A stretch of DNA of 64,000 nucleotides from Misgurnus anguillicaudatus (taxonomy: Eukaryota > Chordata > Actinopteri > Cypriniformes > Cobitidae): NCBI RefSeq assembly GCF_027580225.2, contig NC_073339.2, forward strand, positions 38,802,501 through 38,866,500, given 5' to 3'. The notes beneath the pieces were generated by a model. That model ran no database searches, was not told the origin of the DNA, and saw only the letters and a program-made list of their open reading frames with translations. Shown here piece after piece: positions 32,694 through 45,966 of this stretch (position 1 is the stretch's first letter; each line of letters begins with the position of its first letter). A program made the translations under genes and the position numbers.

Positions 32694-35600
32694 TCAAGAA
32701 GTGCTGCTGAGCTGATCTAAAAACTCCACCATGATGTTATGGATCCAGACGTCATTGTTTTCCAGTGTGGTGTCGACTAAGAAGACAGAGATTTTGGTTT
32801 CCCAAGGACACTCCCCCTCTTCAATCGACTCGATCTGGGCCACCAGTGGTTTCTTTTCCACATGGTTTCGGAACACCATAGCAGCTTCCTCACACCAGAC
32901 CCCTTGTTTTACACCTGAAAATAAGTATTAACAAGTCAAGTTTTGCACTCACCTCTCGCCACAAGCATGAAAGTGATATTTTATATTTTTAGGTTATGTT
33001 TAAAGGTCATGTTATTTCTGATGCCATTTTTAAAACCCTAGTTACACCCCATTCAGACAGCCAACCACAAGCAGTAGCAGAGCGACGCGATCTCATTAAT
33101 TTAAATGGAAAAAGGGGCGACTTCCGGCGACACGAGCGAAAGTGACCGTTGGCGACAGAATGTAGGCGGGATTAGCGACGGAGTCGCGCAACAAAAGTTG
33201 AGAAAAGTTTAACTTTATGCAAATTAGCAGCGAGTTTCACGAGCGACTACCAATGGGAGTGAAGTAAGTGAAGCACTTATTTGTTGTTTACAACATGGGG
33301 TAACGTCACACCTCTACGCAACCAGAAGTGGGAACGCCCACAAGCGACATCAACCACCAGCGGCAGGCGATGAGCAGCGATAACATCGCTGGCTGTCTGA
33401 ATGCGGCTTTAGTGTGTAATGTTGCTAAAATAGCATAAATCATACCTGTAAAATGATAAAGCTCAATATATTTTCTTTAACAGAATTCGCCTTTCAAAGC
33501 CTACAGCGAACGACTGTGCTCTTCCGCCATACAATATAGTTCTCATTCTTATCCGCTTAAAAAAATCGTCATGTTTTATTTTGTGCCACCATACTTAATT
33601 GTGTAACTACTCATGTACTCATGTTTTAAATAGAAAAAGACATGGAAGTGTTTGGTGGCTTCTAAATTTATTCCTGTTTGGATCCTAAGGAATGAATGGG
33701 GCTAGGCTAAATGCTAACACGTGCATAAAACGCTGTGCAAAGTTGAAGTGCACGCATGTATTAATTTGTCTAAGTTGAGGTAAAAACATAGTAAAATATT
33801 GAAAAACAGTGGTGTTTTCCTTTAAAATTGTTGAGTAACTGTGGTTAAGATTTAAGGTTATGCAGAATACATTTTGATGTTGAGAATTTGATTCAGAGAT
33901 GTAAAAAGAATTCATGCAATAGAATCAGTTCTAGCTTATACTTACCCGCCAGCTGAGCACATATGCCCTGGAATGGCAGCTGTCTGAACTCATTGATAAG
34001 TGGCTGAAGATGCGAATAGTTAATCAACTCGTACTTCCCATAATCCAACTCGTAGACTGAGACCAAGCCATTGGCCAGGATGCCCTTTACCAAAACACGA
34101 TGCCAGCTATAGAAATGGCAAAAGGTTAAAATGGAGTGTTTGGAGCAAAATGTATTCAAAACACACAAAATGCCACAACTTACTTGTTGTCGATCTTGGC
34201 AGCATAGACAGCGTTTTTCTGAATGTTGATTTGAGTGACTTCCTGTTTGTTGTAGTACAGGATCATCTCTCCCATTAGCACCACCAGCTTGTACAGATCC
34301 TGCCACGGCTGCAGTACAAAGTGTCCGGGGTGGCACGCAACCGACACAAACACATCCATGTTTTGCCCCACCTGGGGTAACTCCAGCTGAGGGGGCATGG
34401 TGGGTGTATTGGGGGGACAGGGTGCATTCCACGTCTCAACCACGGAAGGTTCAGAAACCTTGGCAATCCTGTTGAGGTAGATGTCCCGATGCCAGAACGG
34501 ACAGGAGGCCAGTTGACGGTTAATGCTGCTCTGAAAGTCTTGAGCTCCGTTACCACTAAACAGGTAGATGTGGACTGTTCTGTTCTCATCAAGTTTCACG
34601 ATCTAAAAAACCCACAAACATGCCAACAGGCAGAGACTTGAGTAACAAAACAACAGTTAATTAGTTCAAGTCAACTTCGACTTTTATTTGTATACCACTT
34701 TTCCCAATAATAAAAATGACTTCAAAGGAGCTTTAGAGAAAACCTTGTAGTGTTGTGAGAGTCTTAAGGTGCATACATACCTAAAGCAAAGCATCACGTT
34801 CCTCCCTCAAGATTACTCTTGGGATTTAACTTCATGTAAGGCAAATTTATTTTTGAGGCAAATAGCGTGTTTTCGCGGCAATCACATCACCCCATTTTTT
34901 CTTCATTCGCATCGCCCCGCGTGAGTGCGTGTCTATTTATGTCTTTGCATTGAATTTAAATTTAAAGAGCACCTATTTCATTGCTAAAAACAACTTTATT
35001 TTGTGTATTTGGTATAATACAATGTGCTTGCATGGTTTATGGTTAAAAAACACATTTTTTTCTACATATTGTAAATTTTTGAAGCTCCAGATTTCACTCT
35101 TTTCCTGAAACAGACTGATTTGAAAAGCTCTGTGTTCCTGATTGGCCACCTAATCTGTATGTTGTGATTGGCCTGAATACCTCTGACATCAGCCGGAACT
35201 GTGACGCTCCTTACCCGTTTGAAAGATTCGGTCACAATGCTAACAGGCGTTAACTTACAGGCTGTAAGTCCGAAGCGGGAAGAATTATGATAATGGCCCT
35301 GTCCCAAATGGCACACTTCATGTGGACTTTGGTCTCATGGCCTTAAATTGTGCGTGCTCACTTAGTCAAAATGCGACTACGGTGCGCCCTCTTGGACTCA
35401 CGTCAAGGGTCCCGAAGGTCTGCACTACATGATGTCATCAAAGTGTGGACTCTGAGGGGGTCCACAAGTCCGGAGTGTGCCATTTGGGACAGAGCCAAAG
35501 TCGGTCTTGTCTACATCACCAATCCCAGGAAGTAAACTGTTGCCTACAATCTGTGTGTTTGTTGTAGTCCAAAAAAAGAGATTTACGTTGGAGACGATAA

Positions 35601-38600
35601 CTCGCATCATCGTTTACTTTGAGGTTTGTACCTTTTGCATATCATTAACATACTAATACACACTTACACACCAAAGGAAATTTAAAAACGTGAATTGGAT
35701 AATAGGTGCCCTTTAATCTACTCGCGCAAATCGCTGAATTCGCGTTGGATGTGTACGCCCCATAAAAGGTGTATTAAAATTGTGAATGATGGACATCTCA
35801 AGTCCAACAAACAGGATTCTCACTTGAAGCCAAAGGTCAAATTCCCTGACGTTCACAGCCTAAAACGCAGAATTTTCATGACCTATGTCTGAGATGCCAT
35901 GAGCCTGATAATGAAGCGTACACAGAGTTTATTAAAAAAATTACGTGAATAAACAATGCCAATAAACAGCTATTTAGATTGTCATCTCACTTAAAATCAG
36001 TGCTGGACTTGTAAACAGATTTCCTTGCGTCAAAACTTAAAAAGGGATTTACTTTTTGATGACACTAAAACTTCTTTGAAACTAAAATTTAAAGTGAGAA
36101 ACAAAATCCCGGTCATTTCATGACCTGGTCATCAAAAAAAAATTTAAAACCCTGACTTTCAATGTCTGGAATTGACTTTTTAATATTCCATGATATTCCA
36201 AGAAATTCCATGATTATGGGAACCTTAAACAAATAAATAAAATACATTTTTCAGTTAGCAACAACTAAATGAGTCTGACCTTCATGCAGTTAGGGGCTTT
36301 GTTGCGAAACGTTTCTCTCAACCACAAAACAGCTTCAGGAGGCCAAAAATTACCATCTGTGTTCACATCTGCCAGGAGACACTTTATAGCCTGCAGAGAC
36401 AAAAAAAATACTAGTCACCATTTGAAGTTCATCAAAGTTGTCCTAAGACAAGAACGGGTATTGGTTTAAAGGGATAGTTCACCCAAAAACTAAAATGTCA
36501 TTAATGAAATTAGTAACAATATCTAGTTTGTAAAACCAATGTATACTTTCTATGTCCAGAAAGGTAATAAAAACCTAATCAAAGTAGTCCATGTGACATC
36601 AGTGGGTCAGTTAGAATTTGTTGAAGCATTGAAAATACATTTTGGTCCAAAAATAACAAAAATTACGATTTTATTCAGCATTGTCTTCTCTTCCGCGTCT
36701 GTTGTAAAGCACATGCGCAAGACTAAAGTCACGTGACTGCAGTGACGCGGATGACGTGTTATACTCAGACATGTTTGCGAAGTTTTTTTCCAAACTTACA
36801 GCGTGCTTCCCCCTCAGACTGTAAACGAATCCCCGGCACACAAAAACAAACAAAAAAACAGCTGGGGTGCACCAGACAACACATCAGCCTCATCCGCGTC
36901 ACTGCAGTCATGTGACTTTAGTCTTGCGCATGCGCTTTACAACAGACGCGGAGGAGAAGACGGTGCTGAATAGAGTCGTAGTTTTTGTTATTTTTGGACC
37001 AAAGTGTATTTTTGATGCTTCAACACATTTTAACTGACCCACTGATAACACATGGACTACTTTGGTGATGTTTTAATTACCTTTCTGGACATGGACAGTA
37101 CTACTAGACTAGATCTAGTATTACTAGATTTTCAATGGATGGTCAGAAAGCTATCGAACTAAATATAAAACATCTTAAACTGTGTTCCGAAGATGAAGGG
37201 AGGTCTTACGAGTTTGGAACGACATGAGAGTGAGTCATTAATGACATTATTTACATTTTTGGGTGAACTATCCCTTTAAGACCACTTTTATGAAAGGTCT
37301 GATCAAATGTTGACTAATGTACATCCAGTGCACTTGGGTTCTGACCTAATAACAGAAATCTGTGTGTACCTGTGAAGGTATAGTGGTGAGCTCTCGGAGA
37401 AAGATAGGCGGGATCTCTCGAAGCTCGCTAACCTCCAGAGAAGCAGGAAGACCCAAATCCAAGAACAGTATGTCTAACACTTGGCTACCATGAAGATTAA
37501 TAATCTACACAGAGACAAAACACATTTACTCTATCGTTCATTACAAACAAAGCAAGAAATGTACTTCCATTAAACTCAGTGGCAGTATGGAAAAGGTTAA
37601 CGATAAGACACGTGACGACAGGAAGTGCAGATCAGTCTCTCCTGCTCACCTCTGCTCTTGCCCATTTGCCTTTGTTTTTAGCTAGACACACCTTCCCACA
37701 AAACGGCTTTGACACCAGCAACTCCCATGTGAGCTGAAACATCATAATAAAAAGGCCTTTAATGCTTCCACAAACAGAGAAGTAAACTAAATCAAGCTTC
37801 ATATCAAACATAAATGAAACTGAATTGAGTTTGTTACCTGAGAGATAAAATGCGCCTCAATCTTGTCCATGATGTCTTTGAGCTTGGCCTGACCCCGCGA
37901 AGGTAACTGACAATAAATGCTGCCATCAGAGCACACGTTTGTCACGCACACATGTGTGTACACACTGTTCACCTGAGGGAGAGACAAAATCCTTTTTTTT
38001 CATTTCATTAGTGTTTACCAATTATCTGACAGTTCAAATAATGTGCTGATATGTGACCCTGCCTATGAAAACCCAGCCAAGTCATTTTTTGTGATTTCCT
38101 ACATAAAAGCCTCCTTCATAATGTAAAGGACATTCTGTGAACTTATAACCTTGATATATCTTTAATATTGACTGAGTAAAGTCATATCAAAGAATGAAAT
38201 TAATGTTAAAAATTCAACTTTAATGGTCCTGGTTTTAACCTGGATTTCACAGACGGGGTCACATCCTGTAAAACCCTGGCTGAAGTCGCGTAATAAACAA
38301 TCATAGCGCATGACTGCAAGCTTGATTCTAATCCATTACCAACCTGTAAAGGATTCTCCATCGATTTATCCTGCAGAGCTTTCAAACAGACAGCATTCAC
38401 ATTGACATCTTCATTCTGAGAGGTGTCATACAGCACAATGAGCGGTGTGTCCTCTCGCTCCAAGATCTCAGCTAATAGCGTCTGACCAACAGCTAACGAC
38501 TCCAGTGTCTTCAGAACGACTACATCTGTACTGAAGGGCTCCAGACCTAAAACACAAAACTGCATGATTCTCATCGATTTTCACATTTGAACATCCCAAA

Positions 38601-41600
38601 CTAATGCATAATGACCTCTTCATCATACCTGCAAGCTGACAAATGGTTGCCTGGAAGGGAAGAGTGAGAAACTGGTCTCTCAGCTGTAGTAGCTTCTTCC
38701 GACTGACCACCTCGAAGAACCCGTGATCCATACAGTATACCTATAAAAAGATAAGGCAAGGATTAGATGATTAGATCCATGATGAGTGAACTACACATTT
38801 GGCCACTCCCCTTTCTAACAGTGGTCAGTGCGAGAATTTCTGTACAGAGTATATGAAGAGTTTGGTTCCAAAACACAAGTATATAAAAACTCTGCTACCT
38901 TCACACTGTCTTCTGTGACCTGGTGGACCTGAGCTCTCAGTACAGCATCTTCCTCTATAGCAACTGCCACCAGCTGTCCAATCTTTGGAGAAAGGAGACA
39001 AAGTCCAGCCCCAATGTTACTGTAAAACTTAACCATGTCTTCTTCCATCTTCTCCAGAGCTTTAGAGTACTCCTCACCCACAAACCTGCATAAAACACAA
39101 ACATATTTATACCACAGCACTAGTCTTACAACAGTAAAGAATCTAAAAAACACATTCACTTTACTTCTGGACGTGTGGCTGTTACCTGAGAACAACATTG
39201 TTAGTGCTGGTGATCTCCATCACCAAAACAGACAAAAACTCTGTATTTGGGAGAGTCAGAGGTGGCACGTATGGATTGCTGGGGCTGGGTATAAGCAATG
39301 GGCGTGGTCGGGGACGAGGCTGTGTTTCAACACGAGATGGCAGTGCATACAGTATTGCTCTTTTCCGATTATCCGGCATGGGGTACTCAACCATGCATGT
39401 ATCAGCCAGCAAAGACAGATTCTCCAACGCGTGATGCGGAAACTCACACCTGAGACAAGACACTATGTTAAACTTTGTTCATTTCACTGAATAGTACTTA
39501 ATTTTTAATGCATATTTTGGCGTTCCTACCCAAAGGCGTCCTTAAAAAGCTGAGGAACTCCATGAGCCCACAAGCCCTGGCTGTATTTATTCAGCAGCTG
39601 CCGAAGTTTCTGCTTAATTTCTAAAGTCAGAGGCTGGTGAGGAGGCGGGGTCGTGGGAGGAGTTATGAGCGAGGATGTGGAAGACTTGGGTGTTTCAGGA
39701 ATACAGGAAAATTCAAGCTTGGTGGAGTTGGGCGATGTTGGGCTTAAGGGAGAATGGGATTCCTGAGCTACCGGAGGAATGTTAATCTTGAGAGTCCTGA
39801 AGCTTCGAACTGTCTGCTGGGCAGGTGTTGATTGTTTGAATGTGGCAGTATTAGGAGATGTAGCAGGTTTGGATTTTGGAGAAGTTTCCAAGACAGGATA
39901 CACCAGCCGGTCCACTATGTTATTGCTGCCTAGCTTCTCAACCTATGGACAGCAAATGATCACATCACATTTCAGACTCACCAACTTCATTAAGATCCTA
40001 ATCACAACTATACACAAAATGCTGTTATAATGGCAGACAGGACATCAGAAGCAAAAGTCAATTATTTGAGAATGTTAGAGAGGACAAGATCAAATAATAG
40101 TGTGTATTTTGCAGTTCTCTCACAGTGCAGATATGCGTCCAGGTCTCCAGATCTTTGTGCATGTGAAGCTCTTCCTTAAACATCTCTTTGTAAAGCTGAG
40201 GGATTTTGGACAGCCAGACTCCACTGCAGTACTTCTGTAAAAGCTGTTTGACACGACTCTGGACCATCTCAACTTCAGCACGGTTCACATTCTTAATCTG
40301 AACTAAAAAAAAAGCAGCGCAAAAACAAAATTACACTTAATATGTCAAAAGATGTCAGAATATTCTGATGCAAATTTCAGTACCAATATACAGGTAACAA
40401 GAAAACCAAGTAGTTGACGGTATACATTGACTTCCATAGTATTTATTTATCCTACTATGAAAGTCAGTGGGTAGCATCAACTTTGTGCTTACCATCATAT
40501 CAAAAAACACTTATACAGGTTTTGAACAATATGAGAATGATAGAATTTTTATTTTTGGGTGAACTATCCCTTTAAGGCTGGGTACAGACCAAATGATTCT
40601 TTACATCTTATAAGATTTAAAAAATGTTATAGACCAAAAACATGAGGATAAAAATCCTAGATTTAAAGGAATAGTCTTACTTACCATACTTACTGGTATA
40701 ACTCTTCATGTAACAGTCTTTAAATAGGGAAAACACGGAAGTGTTTGGTGGCTTCCCTGTTTGGTACCATAGGAATGAATGGGTCTAGGATAAATGCTAA
40801 CACATTCACAACGCGCTGTACAGTGCAGGCATTGAAAAAAGATAGATATGTATTAATTCGTCTAAGTTGAGGTAATAACATAGTTTAATATGGCAAAAGG
40901 GTAGACTATTCCTTTAACCGTTTTGCTCCTATAGTGTGTGGTGTGCCATTATGTGTCAAAGACAGCACACCACACACAAACAGATTTTTAACCAGAGTCT
41001 CGACTGTGAACGCAGGAAATCCCACAAAATCTCGCGAGACTTCAGAATAAGCATGGCAGAAGAACGCATTTTCATTTAATGCATGAAGACATTTCAATGA
41101 TAGTGTTTGGAATATGTCACTTTCTTGGTATAGAAAACACGTTTTTACCAAAATTTGTCAAAATGGATTTATTGCGTTTTGGAACCAAACTCTTCATTTT
41201 TACAAGACACGTTGTATAAACATTCATGCTGTTGCCAATCTCTGCTGTCCACATCAACTTCACTTTGGCCATATCTCAATCCGAAGGCTGTAGCCTGCGG
41301 AGGTCGCATATGCAAGCTCCATACGGCATGAAGCCTGTTTTATTCAAGCTAACTGAGCGTTACATTCGCAAGTCATAAGTATATTACAACAATATACGAT
41401 AAACTAGGAATAAGAGTCAATTTTATAACTGTTAATATTCAGAAATAAGACAGTCTTGATGACGTATATGCAGCCTGGAAATGCGACCTCCGGATTGAAA
41501 AGCGGCCTTTGTGCTGCGCCATGACTGCTTCCGCCTTCCCTCATCTTGCTTTCTGATTGGATATGGTTTCGTTTCACATGATAATCTCAATAGCGTGCTC

Positions 41601-43014
41601 GCATTTGTCCTCGGGATTCCCCACACACATCAGGATTTCTGACATGTTGAATATTTACAATTCGCGATCGGCGTGGCTCAGACGTTCTTCCGAGCAGGTT
41701 CGGACACTCTTAACACACCTCACACGAAGGGACAATCTGATCAAATAATCTGTAGAACCATCGCGATACTTAAAGGGATACTTCACCGATTTAGCATTCA
41801 GCTTTGTATCTGTAGAAACCCGGCAGTATTACTGAATGACCATGTTTCCCTCCCTAATTTCCCCCTGAGAGGAGAGATATCTGCATTTTGGTTCTGCAAA
41901 AAAGTCCTCCGATGATGTAATATGACGATTTTTGCATCATCGGAGGACTTTTTTGCAGAACCAAAATGCAGATATCTCTCCTCTCAGGGGGAAATGATGG
42001 AGGGAAACATGGTCATTCAGTAATACTGCTGGGTTTCTACAGATACAAAGCTAAATGCTAAATCGGTGAAGTATCCCTTTAAGTTGGGACATAAATTTGC
42101 TAGGATTGTCGGAAGGGGGGAAATCAACCCCAAATCAGCCCGATTATCTTTTGGTGTGTACCCAGCCTAAGCTGAGTTTAGGCTTTGGCAAATTTAGGCA
42201 TTAAGATTTAGCATTTTTTACGTTTCATGATCTGGTCAATTGTTTAAACAGTAACCAGTATGCAAATATTAATATTACATCAGTATTGTTTATTATAATT
42301 TGAATGATAAATGTTAAAATTTTTTAAGTATGAACTGTGAGATTTACCTGGTTTCCGACTGGTTTGATACGGCTGTGTCTTCATATCTGCATGAAATCTG
42401 TTAGGTGTGGATCCAGTTCCCGGTGACCTAAGATCAGTAAAGTTAAAGGGGACATATTATGAAAATCTGACTAGAAAATGTGAAAAAGATCAACCCAGTA
42501 ACATTCTCTGCAAGCAAGTGAAAAAATAAGTAATTGAAATTTGTCTCCGCTTGTGATGTCAGAAGGGGACCTTATTATAACCCCAAATTATTCATGGAAT
42601 GTCTTTCTTATATTGTCAAACAAATTAAGCTTGAAACTGTGGATTCTCCAAGAGTTTGGCCTCATTTCACTCACCCTGGTTTCCGGCTCATCTGACGAGA
42701 GGGAGCACGGGTGGAGGGCAGGTCAGAACTGTAAACCTGACGCTGGTTAGGATGAGAACTAGACTTGGAGGTGGAGACTCTGACGGGATAACTCATGTGG
42801 CCTGGCTGCCGCAGTGATGATCGAGGTTTAACTGCAAATATAGTTAAAAGGCATAAAAAACAAGCACACACCTCAAAGTGACCTGTTGACCCATACAATC
42901 AGCATAAACATCAGACATGCTTGTTTGGGTAATGAGCTAATAAAAATGAATCCTTTAGCCGCACAGTCATACAAAAACACCTGAACAGCCCTCTCTCTTA
43001 ATTCTAGGGTTGTT

Positions 43015-43084
<70 letters not shown>

Positions 43085-43687
43085 CGTTATGTGAAAAAAG
43101 AGAGGAAGACTTTGTTCTCATTTGGCAATTCAGTAATTTAGAGCAGCCAGGCTTCTTCGCATTCTTCTGCCTGGCAACTAACTGTGCGATATGTGCCGTT
43201 TCCTCACACACAGCAGCAAAACAGATGACCTACAAAAAACACACAGTCTATTATATTTACACAGTGGTTTTGTTATAATGGCATTCAGATGAATTAATAC
43301 CTGGATACAAATACCATGTTTTAATGCCAGGTTGTTTTTAACCCATGTTTAGGTAAAATACAGAGAAACCAAACCTTTGGATTGAAATGAGCCTAGTTTA
43401 CCCAGCCATGGATTAAAACAACCCAGCATTTTTTGGGAAAGTAGCCTGTGCTATATTAACAAATAAAGTTTGTTCATCACCTCTCCAGTATAAGAGCGAT
43501 CGAGTCGCACCACACCAGGAATACTGTACAGAAAGTTTTCCAGAGAGGAATGTCCAAACTTCCGGTGAGGTATCACGTCTCCGGTCAGTTCACGGTAATC
43601 TCTCTGGAGACGAGTTATGGCCACGCCATTCTTACTGCTCTGAAGAACAGCACGCAGCATCTTCTTCACCAACTCAAGATCACTCAT
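32694..43687 (-). CDS. tdrd7: Tudor domain-containing protein 7, complete, 17 coding exons
   Basis: TDRD7 is an RNP-granule scaffold needed in germ cells (piRNA/chromatoid-body organisation) and lens. Exons, 5' to 3': 43687-43481, 43229-43085, 42831-42675, 42427-42348, 40302-40124, 39942-39530, 39449-39186, 39085-38899, 38740-38629, 38546-38344, 37972-37838, 37733-37650, 37504-37370, 36390-36280, 34602-34184, 34106-33946, 32914-32694. All phases agree; total 3213 nt, 1070 residues (human about 1098). LOTUS 1 spans residues 1-75 ([20 protein letters not shown]), LOTUS 2 about 200-256, LOTUS 3 about 358-430. A Pro/Ser/Thr-rich linker is at about 275-355. Three extended Tudor regions lie around 490-600, 690-790 and 925-1000 (for example [14 protein letters not shown]). 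The end matches the human family ([28 protein letters not shown]). Whether it is the teleost a or b copy is unknown. Confidence 0.95.
33045..33412. mobile_element. MITE in last TDRD7 intron
   Basis: Inverted ends CCCATTCAGACAGCCAACC and GGCTGTCTGAATGCGG enclose a GC-rich body with GCGACGCGAT near the left and AGCAGCGATAACATCGCT near the right. No coding capacity. Confidence 0.55.
33545..33875. repeat. Dispersed repeat, related to 40677-40913
   Basis: Shares ACATGGAAGTGTTTGGTGGC, then AGGAATGAATGGG and CTAAATGCTAACAC, with the TTAA-flanked element at 40677-40913. Ends are not clear in this copy. Confidence 0.55.
34966..35712. mobile_element. TTAA-flanked element with nested MITE
   Basis: Ends AGAGCACCTATTTCATTGC and GAATTGGATAATAGGTGCCC are inverted and flanked by TTAA (34962-34965 and 35713-35716). 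Nested inside at about 35298-35503 is a second element with inverted ends CCTGTCCCAAATGGCACACT and AGTGTGCCATTTGGGACAG. It lies in the TDRD7 intron between exons 14 and 15. Confidence 0.7.
36470..37275. mobile_element. TTAA-flanked foldback element
   Basis: Ends AGGGATAGTTCACCCAAAAA and TTTTTGGGTGAACTATCCCT are inverted and flanked by TTAA (36466-36469 and 37276-37279). The arms keep pairing far inward: GTTGTAAAGCACATGCGC, then AAGACTAAAGTCACGTGACT, against GTCATGTGACTTTAGTCTT, then GCGCATGCGCTTTACAAC. It lies in TDRD7 intron 13. No protein. Confidence 0.8.
40677..40913. mobile_element. TTAA-flanked MITE nested in 40576-42167
   Basis: Flanked by TTAA at 40673-40676 and 40914-40917, with ends AGGAATAGTCTTACTTACC and GGGTAGACTATTCCT. 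Related to the block at 33545-33875. Confidence 0.65.
41774..42078. mobile_element. Near-perfect palindromic MITE, TTAA-flanked
   Basis: 305 bp flanked by TTAA (41770-41773 and 42079-42082). The arms are almost perfect reverse complements over about 145 bases each. The loop is only a few bases (around GTAATATGACGATT, 41916-41929). It is the best preserved hairpin in the window and has no coding capacity. Confidence 0.85.
43017..43082. repeat. (GT)n microsatellite abutting TDRD7 exon 2 donor
   Basis: About 66 bp of uninterrupted GT. On the transcribed minus strand it is (AC)n and starts inside the 5' splice site: the exon ends AACG (43085) and the intron begins GTACACACAC. Confidence 0.95.
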
Positions 43688-44405
43688 CCTGCACACAAAC
43701 CCAGACCAACATTTAATGGAGACACAATGGATGCATCCACAAGGCAGTCTATGGCTCAAAATACAGTGTTTAATATAAACTTAAGTAAACTGATTTCAGA
43801 CCAGTTTATATAATCCCACCCAAAGAATATGGCGGCTATGTCGCAATATCTAGTTTGCTGCCTAACGTTACCCAGTATGTTTAGGGATTACATGGAGTCA
43901 TAGCGGAGACAAAAAATTTAGTTAATCAAGTTACGTGTTTAATCCAATATATATAGTTAAGGTTCAAATTGTGGACAAGAGGACAAAATAAATGTATAGA
44001 AAGACTTAAATATTAACTTACTTTATGTAAACATAGGTGTTTGTTGCAATACAAGACACATATGAAATACACACAGTTTAACACATTTTAACGACAGATT
44101 CCGTGGCCTTTCATTGAAAACTTGAATGAAGTAACTTAACGTTAGCTCTTGCTGACGAGAGATAACGTTACACAAAACAGAGAAAGGCGCGATGAGAGCT
44201 AGTAATTAACTAGCTAAAACCGCGACATTTAACCAGTTAATGTCAACATTTAACTTTTTCTGATCATAAAATTCTTTATGACAGACCATAGACATATCTT
44301 ATTGTATTTATTCATTGGGTTTGAAAAACTCACCTGATATTTTTTCTCTTGGTAACGTACTAATTATCGCAGACACACGTGTACTGACGCTATCACGCCG
44401 ACTGC
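43688..44405 (-). promoter_or_regulatory. tdrd7: TDRD7 5' UTR exon and promoter region
   Basis: The ATG exon has one 5' UTR base before its acceptor (TGTGTGCAG). A good donor (ATATCAG followed by GTGAGT) at 44334 marks the likely non-coding first exon (44334 to about 44390). The flanking DNA is CpG-richer (GACGCTATCACGCCGACTGC), as expected of a promoter. No CAGE or transcript data are available. Confidence 0.5.
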
Positions 44406-45966
44406 TCCACACGTCACATAAAGGTCAAATGTCACACTGCAAAAAAATGCAATTTTTATATCTAAAATAAGATTAAAAAATAATAATACTAAAAACTAAA
44501 TATATTGACGGTTATGTTTACCAAATAAATCAGTCATTTACCAGTTAGCATTAAACAGAGGTAAAATAATTAAAATACTGATAAAATAGTATTTATAATT
44601 AAAACTAATATTTCAATTGTTAATATAAATATATAAGTATTATATAAAATATTTTTATCGCAAACTTCTTTTAAAACGAGTAAAATTGTTAGGTGCTGGT
44701 GGCAAAAATAAATAAGGATCCTCGTAGTGCAAGAATAACGGCTGATGGATGACATATGCGCTCGCTCGCGAGTCGGACTATTTAAATCAAAATATTTATT
44801 TACAGTACTGAGGTTTTGTAAATGCATGAAATTATAAAAAATACAATTTAGTAAAATTTACGTTTAACCAGTGTATGAGGAATATTACCTTAATATAAGA
44901 GAATAAAAGGAGTCATTGAAATCTGGTGGTTTTTCCTATTCCCTTTTGCTTAGAAAAGCTGAGTACAGGTAAAACGAAAAATAAAGAAATAATAAAGGAT
45001 CAGTCCACAAGTCCCCCAAAAATGAGAGACAGCTTCTCGATACATTCTTCTTTCATTCTTCCCTTGACCATTTGACTAAACTAAGCCTGAGACAACCAAA
45101 TTGACCAGACATATACCCCCCACTGAACTTGAGAAATGGCAGATCCCCAATAAACATCTTTGATCACTAACAGCTTCCCTGTGGGCTTAGATATGCAAAG
45201 GTGATGGGGGTTGTGACTCTGAAATAAATTCCTTTTCAACCCTACAATATCAAAGCATTATATGACATTACATCTGATACCATCACTGCTATATCAAAGT
45301 CAGTGGATACTTCAGCTAAACATAAAGCCTTAAAAGGCCCAAACTGGGGGCCAACTGAGATGGTGCCAGCGGGGCCCTAGTTTAATGTCATTTTATAAAA
45401 TACAATCATAAATTCTGTGTATTTAAACTCAGAAACATAAGGCTACTAACCAACAGATCTACATTGTATAATTTAATATGTTTTGTTTAATTTAGATTTT
45501 AAGTTTTGTAATGTTTTATGTCATAAATTTACTTTGGAGGGCCACGAAAGGATGCACCGTACACAAGGGGGGGCCACATATATGACAGCATAACAAAGTT
45601 CTTAAAGTTAACCTGACCAACCTAAAATACATTCACAGAGTGTTGGACTATTTAAAAAAAGTGAAGGCTCTGTATTATATAAACACCTCGATTTATGTAT
45701 AAGTTTATTTAGACAAACAACAGTTACAAAATAATTCAACACATATGAAGTGTATGAATAGATTTTTGGGCATATGTGATAGTAAAACGTATGAAAGGTA
45801 CAATACCATGGTATGAATCACTGTACCATGGATCTGCAACAGTACTTGTAAGAGAATTGTAAATTTTTTATTTACAGCTTTAATACACAGACAGGAACCT
45901 GACCATGCTCTGCTCTCCAGAGGCTGGTTTTAAGACCACAGTTTTTTTCAGATGCTTTATCCTGTT
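44406..45966. other. Intergenic, TDRD7 promoter to STRA6L 3' end
   Basis: AT-rich. A MITE copy at about 45335-45600 (GGGGGCCAACTGAGATGGTG) is the same family as 47785-48075. A poly(A) signal on the minus strand (plus TTTATT near 45868) would give the receptor gene a 3' UTR of about 100 bp. Nothing else was recognised. Confidence 0.5.

Larger units (their letters stand above)
40576..42167. mobile_element. Composite element, 3-bp TAA duplication, with nested MITEs
   Basis: Inverted ends GGCTGGGTACAGACCAAATG and TTTGGTGTGTACCCAGCC are flanked by TAA (40573-40575 and 42168-42170), the 3-bp duplication typical of PIF/Harbinger transposons. Two TTAA-flanked MITEs (40677-40913 and 41774-42078) and other inverted blocks are nested inside. 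The left end directly abuts the CTATCCCTTTAA end of yet another MITE. It fills most of the TDRD7 intron between exons 4 and 5. Confidence 0.65.

Noticed and set aside
39035..39490. 151-residue plus-strand frame
   Set aside because: It is the shadow of TDRD7 exons 7 and 8 on the other strand, whose minus-strand translation matches the family.
42873..43211. Open frame with a long His-Thr run next to TDRD7 exon 2
   Set aside because: It is exon 2 read through its donor into the (AC)n microsatellite; the splice signal and phase end the coding part at 43085.
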